A stretch of 64,000 bases of DNA from contig NC_050735.1 of NCBI RefSeq assembly GCF_014529535.1, positions 11,977,739 through 12,041,738 of the forward strand, read 5' to 3'. The translations under genes and the position numbers were made by a program. Positions 12,110 to 22,949 of this stretch are shown here, one piece after another (position 1 is the stretch's first letter; each line of letters begins with the position of its first letter). The stretch is from Bradysia coprophila. Lineage: Eukaryota; Arthropoda; Insecta; Diptera; Sciaridae. Below the pieces are notes generated by a model. That model saw only the letters and a list, made by a program, of their open reading frames with translations, was not told where the DNA came from and searched no databases.

Positions 12110-13487
12110 ATGAAGTCAACTACTCTGGTAGTACTTTCTATACTCTTTCTTAGTGGATTGCTGGTAAGTGTTTAAGTATATTCGCTAAAAATTTTATAAA
12201 ATCACCGTAGTCACTTTCAAGGCGGCTCCCCGACAAGCAATCGTTCCTCATGTCATTAATGGAACACCATTAGTAGTCCAGCATGCAGCAGCAGTGTTCG
12301 CTATCACCGAAAATGGCGATGGATATTTTGGCGGTGGAAGTATTGTTTCCGACCGTCATATAGTCACCGGAGCAAACCTACTCTTTGAGTATGTTACAGC
12401 AGCAGAACTAAATCCATTTTCTTTTGCTAGTTCTATTGAAATCATTTCTTTCGTTCAGCGCTACTAGCGTACGTGTTGGCTATGGCAGCACCTCTCTCTC
12501 ATCGTTAACAGCAGTAACTACAACATCATTTGTTATTCATCAAGGTTTCAACCGGACAACGATGGACAATGATATTGCGATTGTGTTTCTTCCTTTTGCT
12601 AATCGAATTGTCTTTTCTGATGCTGTTCGAGCAATAGCCTTACCCACATCAGCTCCCGCAGCAGGTTTAGCAGGATCATTGGGTGGATTTGGTTTCACAG
12701 AGTCGAATGCCCCAGGATTTAGTGACACGTTGCTGGTCGCAAACCTTATCACAGTAGACAATTCTGTTTGCACGGCACATTGGCCAAGCTTGACATTAAC
12801 AACCCAATTTTGTGCCAATGGTGCTCCAAGTCCGGTAATACCTTCATTGATTACCAACATCTGTGCTGGTGACTATGGTGCTGGTTTTTACACTGGCGAC
12901 GGTAAGAGTAGAGCCTTTTTCACAAATTTATTCATCATGATCATGATAACATGATGTTAGGTAAAGAAATTTATGTACTGGTTCTTTCTTAGGTATGATA
13001 ACAACGACTACCACTACAACTACGACAACAACAACAACTACCACAACAACTACAACTACGACAACAACAACAACACCAACGACGACGACCACGACGACGA
13101 CGACTGAAGACCCCGACGGAGTACTATCGGTAGTAGAACCAGCATCAGAAGAAGACGATGAAACCGAAGATGATGGAATCGAAGACGATGAAACCGAAGA
13201 CGATGAAACCGAAGATTATGAGACTCAATCCGACGAGATTAAGCCATTCGATGCGACAATTGTTAGGAGTGTATCAGTGTCTGAGGGCGAACAAGAAGAA
13301 CCAGTTCTGGTAAAACATATCATCCGTCAATCCAAAGGTCAAACTTAAATACTACTTAAATGTGCAGGTTGGAATCGCTTCTGTTGTTGGAGACTGGTGG
13401 GAATGCAATCCGGAAGATCCTCGTACTTACACCATAGTCTTCGATTATGTTTCTTGGATCCAAGATCTAACGGGAATCGAGGTCTAA
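12110..13487 (+). CDS. Serine protease homologue with Thr-rich/acidic insert
   Basis: Five exons: 12110-12163, 12222-12388, 12459-12901, 12993-13309, 13368-13487 (1101 nt, 366 residues). A signal peptide is followed by a chymotrypsin fold (VINGTPLVV, FGGGSIVSDRHIVTGAN, NDIAIVFLP, CAGDYGAG, VGIASVVGDWWEC, YVSWIQ). The catalytic His is Asn (TGAN for TAAH) and the catalytic Ser is Tyr (GDYG for GDSG); only the Asp of NDIA remains. The Cys42-Cys58 pair is also gone. It should be enzymatically dead, like clip-less SPHs used in immunity or digestion. Exon 4 adds about 40 residues dominated by Thr and about 60 acidic residues in the loop just after the active-site region. All splice phases agree. 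The last intron (58 nt) fixes the C-terminus; without it a premature stop would follow. Confidence 0.85.
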
Positions 13488-13625
13488 CGACAAGGGTTCT
13501 TTAACGTTATAACTTTATAGAGTTCCAAGTTGTAACGTTATCCTTTGAACCTTTTGTCTTTTCGTTACAATTCCTAACGTTGCCGGAAACCTGCTAACGA
13601 CGGCTGTAATAATCAACTTTTAACG

Positions 13626-13631
13626 AATAAA
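13626..13631 (+). terminator. Poly(A) signal of the protease homologue
   Basis: AATAAA lies 139 nt after the stop codon. Confidence 0.6.
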
Positions 13632-14027
13632 CAATTTGCCGACAGTTACTTTTGTACTTTGAACATCTGAAAGTCTTATTATGCTTCCTATTGCACGCTC
13701 TAAATCATATAATATAATCAAGTGAGGAGAGCCGGAAAATGTATATATGACCAATATAAAGTGAGTTCAAAACTGGAAGGGATCGACTACACAGTGACAC
13801 TGTTCAATACAGGGTCTAATTATTCTTTGTGGAATATCTTTGGATTATGAGGTCTCCACTTACAAAAGAACTGATATCGGTGGGGTAGCACTTTATTATA
13901 TCACCGCTTCACTGAAAGGAAATGCAGCGGTTTTCAGTATTTTCCTATTTCATATTTACCGGTTGCATTCCCTATTCACTGATTTCTTATTGACGACTGA
14001 ACACATTACTCAAAATTGATTAAAACA

Positions 14028-14142
14028 GTACTGTCTTGCTGGGATCTTTTTTTGTTTAGACGTGTGTGGTATATTCCTCGCTTTCGGCTCAAATACAAAC
14101 TTCCCAAACGCCTCAACAAAAAATGTTATAGCAAGACAGTAA
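14028..14142. mobile_element. MITE with CTCGCTTTCGGCTC centre
   Basis: Inverted arms GTACTGTCTTGC / GCAAGACAGTAAC and TTGTTTAGACGTGTG facing a related block surround a central CCTCGCTTTCGGCTC. The same centre occurs in the palindromes near 21586 and 50866. Confidence 0.55.
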
Positions 14143-14310
14143 CGAACTATTTCATGCTTGATGTAAACATAGTTTTTACGTAAAAATGAGTATAAAGTTT
14201 TTGAAAAATAACTGGAAATGTTCACAGAAAATGTATGATTCGATTCATCTGTAAAATTGTTATCATACATATGATGGAAGCGCTCGTTTCTCAGACATAT
14301 TGTGTGCAAG

Positions 14311-14826
14311 CAGGGCCTAATATAAGAAAAAAAATTGGGAAATTAGTGAATTTTAGTGAACATTGGTGAAATTTTGTGAAAATTGGTGAGAATTTGTAAA
14401 AATTAGTGAAAATTTGTGTAATTAGTGAAATTTAGTGAAAGTTGGTGAAATTTTGAGAACTCTTGTAAAATTGTCTCTACTTTTTATGTAAAATTCTCTT
14501 TCAAGTTAAATTTGGAACTCAGTTCACCGATTCTCGTGAATAACAGAATTCGTAACTTGACAGTTACTGGTCCATACGATTTTTAATTTTTAAGTATGAT
14601 TTCCACTCAACTGTGAGAGAAATCAAAAATTGGAAAAAATCAAGCTTTAAGGTGACAACTGTCAAGTTAGAAATTCTTAAATTCACGAGAACTGGCATCC
14701 TGACTAACGAATTGATAGCTCCGCTGAATAAATGAAAATTAGTGAAAATTGGTGAAATTTAGTGAAAATTGGTGTAATCTAGTGAAATTCAAATTTTGAT
14801 AATTTTTGATCAAATATTAGGCCCTG
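14311..14826. mobile_element. hAT-like MITE containing AATTnGTGAAA microrepeats
   Basis: The ends are CAGGGCCTAATAT and ATATTAGGCCCTG. Flanks are TGTGCAAG and TGTGCCAAG, an 8-bp duplication with one indel. Inside, arrays of ATTAGTGAAAATT-type units fill 14330-14470 and 14725-14800. They surround a second inverted-repeat insertion (arms around GATTCTCGTGAAT and ATTCACGAGAAC). Confidence 0.75.
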
Positions 14827-15045
14827 TGTGCCAAGGTCATACGAATTGGCAAATTTCATCCATAACCTTAGACTAAATAGGTAAAGGCGCCAATTTTCTG
14901 GTAAATCATGGTACTCACTAACACCATTAGACATTTCATATTTACTTTTGTTTCAGCGATCGAACAAATTTTTGTATGAAGGGTCAGTCTATCACTACTT
15001 AGTCTAAGGACATAACTTCATCAATATTTATATGAAAACCAGATA

Positions 15046-15194
15046 AATGATAACAGATGGCGTTGCTGCCGCCTTAATAACAATAATTCTATCTAAATGA
15101 CTTAGAAAATTTACTTTTTTCCATTTATTAACTCATGCTAAATTTGAAGCGCAGCCGGTGAGGCGGCAGCAACGCCATCTGTTATCATTTCTCT
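15046..15194. mobile_element. Foldback MITE
   Basis: The arms AATGATAACAGATGGCGTTG and CAACGCCATCTGTTATCATT are perfect complements, extended by GCTGCCGCC / GGCGGCAGC. No ORF is present. Confidence 0.7.
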
Positions 15195-15983
15195 GACAAA
15201 AAACCGATCTCTATGGATTAAATCTTTTTTGTTGGGCCAGTGAAAGCTCGTGTTTAGAGTTAATCGTTAACCCATTTTTTGTAAAAAAAACGTCACTTCT
15301 AGCTTCAATAAAAAACAATCTCCAACAAATACTTTTGTTTAAAACTCATATATAGATGGTTCGGTGCGCAACTGTGCCACTACATTTTCGTATACAGCAT
15401 AACCGATTTTAACGTTACACCATAGCCAAAAGGAATTGTTGATAAATTATCGTAGCATTAATTAAAATCTTGCGGACAAATATTATAAAGCCACTCACTG
15501 AGTCACATTATATGAGTTTTCTTTGTTTACACTTGGCTAATCTTTCGGAAAACATTTCCTCTAATGATGGAAGTTTTAATGCTACACGTTCCGTTCAAAA
15601 AGCTGCAAAACATTATTTCGTATGTATCACTTTGTTCCTGTTGATGTTGTAAGGGTGCGAAAGCGCGTTGCCTAAAATAACATAAAATTGTATAACGGTT
15701 GAACAAACACAGTGCCTATATTGTATATATTTCGATAGTATGTATGGGAAGGAAATTTGCATGGATGATGAGGATTATCGGAATTGTATTATATTGGAAA
15801 ACCGTTGAACGAGGTGTATAAGGGAATGTTTTATTGTGTTTATTTGTACAAAACGAATTAAGTATTTGCACAGACTGAATTCGGTTGCGGTCTTTTTCTG
15901 GTATAGTATTGTGGTTCAAACCCGGACAACATCTTTCACAGAAATATTCAGACGTGCCTAGTATAGCACTATCATTAGCATTA

Positions 15984-16072
15984 GGAACAGATGGCGTTAG
16001 TATCGAACTTTCGTGCCACCGTACATCTGATTCGGTTATATATGACATTTCCTCCACACTATATTGACATTG
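15984..16072 (+). mobile_element. Partial copy of the 27969-28240 MITE
   Basis: The stretch ATGGCGTTAGTATCGAACTT through TCTGATTCGGTTATATATG matches the right half of the MITE at 27969-28240. It ends near ATTGACATTGG. The left half is missing. Confidence 0.65.
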
Positions 16073-16132
16073 GAAAATAAGGATCCCAACTTTTAGGTGA
16101 ATTCATTTTTTGTTATGTTGCCCAAGGCTGTA

Positions 16133-16343
16133 AACTTTGGGGAGGTCACGCAGATACAGATACGCGGGTGACACACCACAGGTGACGATAAAATGGCGGA
16201 TTTCATTCAAAAATTCACCTACTTTGACGATTCTAGTCGCCGTGACGATGTGGTGAAATTTTCTTATTTGTAAAATCTTCAGAAGTGGTGTGTTCCCGCG
16301 TATCTAATAAAATGGCGTGATCTCCCCAAAGTTTACAGCCTTG
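16133..16343. mobile_element. CAAGGCTGTA MITE, 211 bp
   Basis: Terminal inverted repeats of about 30 bp begin CAAGGCTGTAAACTTTGGGG. Flanking octamers are ATGTTGCC and ATGTTGAC (7 of 8). The core GATACGCGGGTGACACACCA is shared with the copy at 34193. Confidence 0.85.
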
Positions 16344-16660
16344 ATGTTGACCTCGACATCTTTTCGTGTGAAAGTAGTGATCTGCGTATTTGCATTGCCT
16401 TCAGAGTTTATATACTTTGCCACAGCCCTGCTTCTCACATGAAAATATTTGGAGGCTGATGAAATCACAGTAGGCACTGCGTTTCTGTTGTACAGATAGA
16501 TGACTTGCTTTCGTTGTATGAGTTTAAACATATAATACAAACAATCTTAAGCGATCGCTCGTATCACTAAAGCCTCCAAATTTGACACTTGTCAATACAG
16601 TGTTCATGCTAGTAGCAGTGCTGTGACTTTGCACAAGACTTGTTAGAGTTTCGAAAGGAC

Positions 16661-16755
16661 GCAGCCAACTCAATGACAATACCTCTGGTTCAATATAACT
16701 TGTGTCAATTCTGATTGTTTACATCGAGCCGTTTGTATTGTGGTGAGTTGGCTGC
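16661..16755. mobile_element. Short foldback MITE
   Basis: Arms GCAGCCAACTCAATGACAAT and a complementary right arm ending GTGAGTTGGCTGC lie about 50 bp apart. Confidence 0.55.
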
Positions 16756-16958
16756 ATCCACCAAAGCACTCCACTTAGCGTCTATGCTGAAGCACAGTGA
16801 ACCAAGGTTCTGAAAGAACAGGCTGAGACACTTTCGAGTTGATCACGAAGGCGGTGTGATCAAAATTTTCCTGTAGCGCCAACTAGATTTGGAAACTTTT
16901 ATATGACGATTTCAACTTAACAAAAGAAAATGTTTTTTCAAGTTGACTTTTCAAACAA

Positions 16959-17355
16959 TATATGGGTAATTCCATGGTTAGTTGCGTTACAAATTTCGTT
17001 AACTGTGAGTCATAAAGTTAATTGTGCTGGCTATGTTTTGCGGTAACAAATCAGTCTATAAATTTTCTAATACTCAGGAGACACAGTGCTTTCATACCAA
17101 CAAGAATTGTAATTTTTAGCCTGCGAAGTGGACTTGTGTAATCGCAAAAGTCGGCGGTTAGTTGCGTTACACGTTTGTGACTTTTCGAAATATTTTCACA
17201 TGCATCTCCCCGAGATTTTTGGCCACCGACGTAATATGGGGCTTAAACGACGCGTCTTGTCAACAGCTTTCAAGGAAAAAAAAGTTTGCCGAAATCGCAT
17301 TTCAATTGGTGAAAATATTTCGAACAGTCACAAATTAGCTGGAATTACCCATATA
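16959..17355. mobile_element. Nested inverted-repeat element, about 400 bp
   Basis: Outer arms are TATATGGGTAATTCCA and GGAATTACCCATATA. Inner arms are TTTGTGACTTTTCGAAATAT and ATATTTCGAACAGTCACAAA. GGTTAGTTGCGTTACA is repeated at about 16976 and 17156. No coding capacity is recognised. Confidence 0.55.
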
Positions 17356-18688
17356 TGTCTGAATATGTCTGAATTGTCAAGATTTGTGTTTCACCCGCCT
17401 TCGTAAGTGTCTTAACCTGTTATTTCAGAACCTTGCAGTGAACACAGTACAATTATTTTCTTTGATGATTTTACACAGTAATTTCTCGGATTTCGTGATA
17501 TTATTCTCCAGATTCACCTTGTTAATTTCATTCTTAGCCTGTAGCCCAAATAATTTAAGAACAAATGAGCTCCAATTCACATGATTAACACCGTTCAATG
17601 ATTTGTTGCGCGGGAACTTGTTTCTGTTTGAAAAGTGCATTAAATATTTAAATCGAATCTAAAGAACTGCAATTGTCCTTTTTTTCAGAAAAGACGGGAA
17701 TATTATTTAATTTTCATGGAGTTTAATATGGTAAATACTTTATAAGCTCGGCAAAAGTAATTTAATTTATATGCGGTGCCGTTCAAATCGGTTTTGTGGC
17801 AGCCAACCAAATACGGGAAAAGTTAAATTAATTTTCTGTCTTTTTTACTGTCTCGTTACTATGAATTATTCATTCGTCTTGATCATATTATTGTGGAGGA
17901 TAAAAATCACATTCTGAATGAAGTTCTAAGCTAATAAAAAACGTGACACTTTCAAAAACTTAAAACCGTCGACTGAAGACATTAAATAATAAAACATTTA
18001 TTTCTGCCTCAATCCGGCCATTATTGTGTAATTGACATTCAGATTTATCAAATGTCATTACACTTAACTCGAGTAGAGACGCTTTTGTCGTGAGTTAAGT
18101 TTACTTTTTTAACAGTTTAGGCTGAGGAACAAACGACAAAACTTACTTATCAGGACAGATAAATAGAAGTGGTACTTCTTGTTGTTCCGCTCAATTCCGC
18201 GTTCCTTTTTGTGTGCGTAATTTTTGAATGGTCCTTAATCTAGACATTGTTTTCCACTCCATTCTTTCGGGTGTAGACATTTTTGCATTGCAAATTTTTG
18301 GAAGGCTCAGTACGATTTGCAACAGTTCGAAAAGGAAAGATTCATTTTTGCAGGGCTAGACCTTATTTTCAGTGTTCCAAACTTTGAGAAAAATTTTACT
18401 GAATTCTTTGAAAAACGCATTTTTATAGTAAAACTTGCCTAGTGTCTGGGTTCCATTCTGATAATTTCTGGATCCTTTCTGTATTCTAGAATAAATCTTC
18501 AAGACTCAAGAGATACACATACACAATACCACTTTCCCCGAATGTACAGTAAAGTTTCCAGAAGTGAGTTCAGTAACAACTAGCTTAAGATTTTCTTCCA
18601 ATTATTTTCTCCAAATTATTATTGTAAGATGCTCTTCCGAAAAGACAAAAACAAAAAACAGTTACTGATACAATATAAATTGGCTTTG
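17356..18688. other. Intergenic, nothing supported
   Basis: Only short, uncharacteristic ORFs on both strands. Confidence 0.35.
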
Positions 18689-18943
18689 AAGTACTAGATT
18701 TAAGTTAATATGAGAATGCTGTTTAGAAACTAAGAAGAAATGTACTAGAGTTTTCCCATATTTTAGTACATTCTGTCATAAAATTACTGCTGTCACTGCG
18801 CTTATTTTCATGTGAACCAACTTCATACGGTGACATTTGTTCTGTAAAGACAAAATATGAAGTTGGTTCACATGAAAATAAGCTGCAGAGAATGAAGTGC
18901 TATGAAAAAAATGTGAACGAAATATCTAGTACTTCATAATATT
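18689..18943. mobile_element. MITE with TACTAGAT ends
   Basis: Ends are GAAGTACTAGAT and ATCTAGTACTTC. The inner palindrome is CTTATTTTCATGTGAACCAA with its complement. About 180 bp recurs in reverse orientation at 21243-21423. Confidence 0.65.
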
Positions 18944-20565
18944 ACAAACGAAAAATCCGAACTTGAAGAAGTTTCTAAAGTAGCCAGGCGTAACTAGACT
19001 TTTCGATATATTTTTTACAATGTTTATTGCTTATGGTAAACTAAAAGCCTACATTCCATTGTTCCTTTGTTTATTTTTAACTATAGCCATCTACAGAAAC
19101 CGAAGTCCTTTATTGAAGGACGCTCACCAATAAATTATGCATCACTCAAACGTTATGGACATTTTCAATTGCACTCGCATTGCATTCAGTATACAGCAAT
19201 CTTCCCTCGTTTACTATTGCAATTTCGCAATGTCTTGCGCCCGTAACTTTCTTGAATATGTCGGATGCTGTAAAACAATAAATAACTCTAATCGTTTAAA
19301 TCCATTTTCATGGCAACATTTCCACAAAGCAAATTTTTTTCCGTACCGAAAGCAAAGAATCCTAAACTAAATTTCCCAACGGTCACATTTTGTTAGACGC
19401 TGAAAAACAAATGTTATCCGTCGCTTTGCTTTTCGAATAACATAAACTCAAATACAAAATTAATCTCCAGATAAATAAATTTATTTCATCAAAATTTGCG
19501 AATTTGATCAGTCAGTGTTTGGGGGGGAATGTTCTAGATGCGCTAAGTGATACTGGAATCTAATTTATTTCCTTATTTCATTAATGGTATGCAAAACCAT
19601 GAAGCAATATTTGTGCAGTTGGAAAGTTACGTGTAAATCGTAGAATCTGAAAGCAGAAGGATTAAAGCGATAAGGTCAACACCGCAACGTTCATCATTGA
19701 CAGTCGGAGTGACACTAAAAGCGAACGAGTTTTTTTTTGTTTAAAGTTAGTAGAAAGAAAATTGAATGAGGAGAAAATGATCAACAGGTGTCGATTCTGT
19801 TGCGCACAATCGTTTACGATCGGCTTTAATGGAATGTTATAGTTAATATAATTCCAACGTTTCCCAGCGGGGTACAGATAAATTATTAAAGAAAGTCTAT
19901 GGGATAGGGAGGAAAAGTGAAATGTGGGGAATGTTGTTGTAACGAACTCGCATTGAAAGAAAAAAAATTTACCGAAATAAGAAAACAATCTAATAGAACT
20001 GTATGTATGAGGAAAAGTGCGTGGAAATAGCAAATAAATGAGTTTCGGGGGTGGAGCTATACGTGTCATTTTTTGTTAGTTCGCATACTGGCTGATAAGA
20101 AAAAGAGATAACACGTCGATGTCGTATGAATAAAAAATGTTGGATATTTGGTTGTGGATCATAAAGGGGGGTTGTGTCGTTACATTATTCATTGAAAATC
20201 TCATCATTTCATTTCAATTAGAAGATCATTAACTTTCGATTGGTTCTGGGTATAGTTATCAGCATGCATGATCTAAATTAGAATCGCTCTCTCTAGTCAC
20301 TTAATTCAGGTCATTATCATGTGCAAACAACTTTCAGCGATCCAAATATATGACGAAGACCATAATCCATCATTTTTATATGATGCGGACTATACAGGCA
20401 ATGTCAACCAATGTCTAAAATTGCTCCAGCTGCCCACTCATGAAATCACTATTATACTCTCTTACCACTGCCGTGTGTGACTATATGAAATGGAAACCCT
20501 ATGAAGCCGCATAAGCAGTGTGTTTGGATGTAAACAGCCGTGTTGAACGAGTTTGGTTTTTGGGT
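18944..20565. other. Intergenic, nothing supported
   Basis: No gene recognised. The ORF at 19662-20069 (minus) is low-complexity, with no domain or splice context. Confidence 0.35.
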
Positions 20566-20998
20566 GCTATCAACGCACTTCAAACAAACGTGATCATAGT
20601 AGCCAGCTGCAGAAAGTACTCTATTTTACATGAAATTCTTTTTTACAGTGTTTCACAGTTGGGTGCTACACTGTCAAGTTTCAGTACCCTATTTAAAGTC
20701 ACACTCATGCTAAATGCGTCTGTTCTATGGATTCTCGTGACGAGAAATGAAGATGGACATAAAAAAATTAGAAAAGGCCTCACAACAGACTTCACAAAAT
20801 CAAGACAAAGTTGACTCTAAGCAAAGCACTGCTACTAGCTCAAACACTCTTTCTATCAACGTCAAAATAGCCTCCAAATTTAGCCTGTACGATTGCATGT
20901 GTTGTGACTCCTGTCTTTACGAAAGAAATGCAACGCCTATTATGATAGCATTAGCCTCCAAATATTTCTTATGTTCATGCTAGTAGCAGAGCTGTGCT
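20566..20998 (+). repeat. Family 3 dispersed repeat
   Basis: It begins TCAACGCACTTCAA and contains TTTTTACAGTGT, CACTGTCAAGTTTCAG and CAGTACCCTATTTA, shared with 9609-9745 and 34005-34118. The latter ends with the inverse terminus GAAGTGCGTTGA. The end GTTCATGCTAGTAGCAG is shared with about 16605-16620. Confidence 0.55.
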
Positions 20999-21234
20999 CT
21001 AAGGTAAATTTCTGTAGTTCTTAAATGAGCTTACTTCTACACTAACAGGAGTTAGGATTTCAAACAATGAAACTATATTTACGAATTATTTGACGAACGA
21101 GGAAATGATGAAAATTGTCGTTCGATTTTGTATTGCCGGTCGGAGACAGAAAATGTTTGGCTGAGGGAATGATGGTGAGGCCTTTAGTTGTTGTATTCCT
21201 TACATACGCGACCATGGGACAAGTGGGTAGTTTC

Positions 21235-21425
21235 GTAGTACTTAATTCTCTACAACTTATTTTCATGTGAACCAACTTCACATTTGTCACAGAAAAAATG
21301 TCACCATATGAAGTTGGTACACATGAAAATAAGCGCAGTGACAGCAGTAATTTTATGACAGAATGTACTAAAATATGAGAAAACTCTAGTACATTTCTTC
21401 TTAGTATCTAAACATCATTCTTCTA
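21235..21425. mobile_element. Inverted second copy of the 18689 MITE
   Basis: The reverse complement matches 18711-18890 closely, including GTACTAGAGTTTTC and GTCATAAAATTACTGCTGTC. Together the two copies are inverted repeats 2.3 kb apart. Confidence 0.65.
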
Positions 21426-21499
21426 TGGATGAAAACAAAATTATTTTTACATGATTATGCACGGTAAAGTGCACTTTACATCACTGTTTGTGACAGGGA

Positions 21500-21655
21500 A
21501 AATGCACTTACCGTCCACAAACATGTAAAATGTGTTAAGTCACTGTTTGTATATGCTTGTTTAGGCACGTGTGATTACTCCACTCGCCTTCGGCTCGTTC
21601 CACAAACCTCACACTTGTCTAAACAAATATTTACAAACAGTGACGTAACATACTA
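21500..21655. mobile_element. Imperfect inverted repeat with CTCGCCTTCGGCTCG centre
   Basis: The arms contain CACTGTTTGTATATGCTTGT and, facing it, ACAAATATTTACAAACAGTG, around ACTCGCCTTCGGCTCG. Confidence 0.5.
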
Positions 21656-21944
21656 TGATGCCTTGCATTCGACCGGCAAAAATAATACCAAGCTCTGGGT
21701 AAGGTGGTCCCTTATATAGTAAAATGCATGTTTAAAAAAATTGAAGTACAAGATTTAAAACCAACCAATTAAAATATCATAGACTGGAAAGCACTTAATT
21801 GACAGGGAAAGTCGATGACTTTCAAAATTCTGATACATCTAAAATTGATCTTGCTAAAGAGTAACACACTGGAATACCTGGAAATTTCATACGAGAAAAA
21901 TATCGACTGGAATTCGACGGCTCTCACTGTGATGGATTTTTAGT

Positions 21945-22480
21945 ATTTTTAATATGTGGAGTAATAATAGTCCTTGAATTTAGGACTCGAGTTGATGTCT
22001 CTGGCATTTCTCAACTTCAACGAAATCAACCTGATCCACTGATGGTCCCTAGATTTTGGTATTCGATCCGCTTCCATCAGTTTTTCCCAAGAGTTTTTCG
22101 ATCGATTTGGGTTATATTCGACATTACCAACCTGCTACAATGACGATTCCTAGATTTTGAGATTCCAAGTGATTTCTCTGGCATTTCTCAACTTTTTTAT
22201 GTTTCGCAACGGGTTTGGGTTATTGTCTACATAATTATCGTGCTGCCATCAATGATGGCCCATCATGTTTCCCAGATTATAGGATTCGAGTTTATTTATC
22301 TAGCATTTCTCAACTTCCGTCAGGTTATTCGACAGATTTGGGTTATTGTCGACCGGATGGTTCCCAGATTTTTGGATTCGAAGTGATTTCTCTCTTATTC
22401 CTAAACTTTTATCAGATTTTTCGAGGAAATCGGATTCTTTTCGAAATAACCTGCTACCATGACCGATGGCTCCAAGCGTC
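21945..22480 (+). repeat. Degenerate tandem repeat, unit about 120 bp
   Basis: About four to five units each contain GATTTGGGTTATTGTCGAC-like, TTCCCAGATTTTTGGATTCG-like and GGCATTTCTCAACTT blocks in the same order. No ORF runs through it. Confidence 0.7.
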
Positions 22481-22860
22481 CAAACGCAGCCTAAGTGTTC
22501 AAAGGAATCAAACCATATTCTCTTTTGAGTGAAATCTACAAATATTTTTAGGGCAATTATAGCCTAGACAGATTTTAAAGTTTATGTTTAGCCATAATCC
22601 CTTTGCACCCTGTTGGTAGAAGACACATGGGAACTGAGAAGGTCATCAGACAACATCTTTGATTCAATCTCACACACAAATTCAGCATTCAGTACCTATT
22701 ATTTCAAGGACATTCTCATACCAACACAGCAAGCTCGAACATTGGAAAAATTCAAAAGTTTGGCGATTCTTCGCTTTCACACTCATCATTTTATCTAGCC
22801 ATCATTTAATACACAAGAAGACTTGAATGTTTCCTCGGTCATTTCTTTAAATTTGTATTT

Positions 22861-22866
22861 TTTATT
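22861..22866 (-). terminator. Poly(A) signal of the zinc-finger gene
   Basis: AATAAA on the minus strand, about 85 nt beyond the stop codon. Confidence 0.6.
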
Positions 22867-22949
22867 GAGTAGTTGAGCAACATTCTAACATTCAGCATAA
22901 AGGCAAAAACAAACAAAAAAATATCAAAAGCGTCGACGACGGTGTCGAT

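Noticed and set aside
12540-12860. Minus-strand ORF in the protease homologue
   Set aside because: Antisense shadow of exon 3. The sense strand shows all protease motifs and splice sites.
13310-13348. Protease homologue ending at the TAA at 13346
   Set aside because: A GTAAAA donor at 13310 and an acceptor at 13367 join in phase and restore the VGIASV...YVSWIQ C-terminus.
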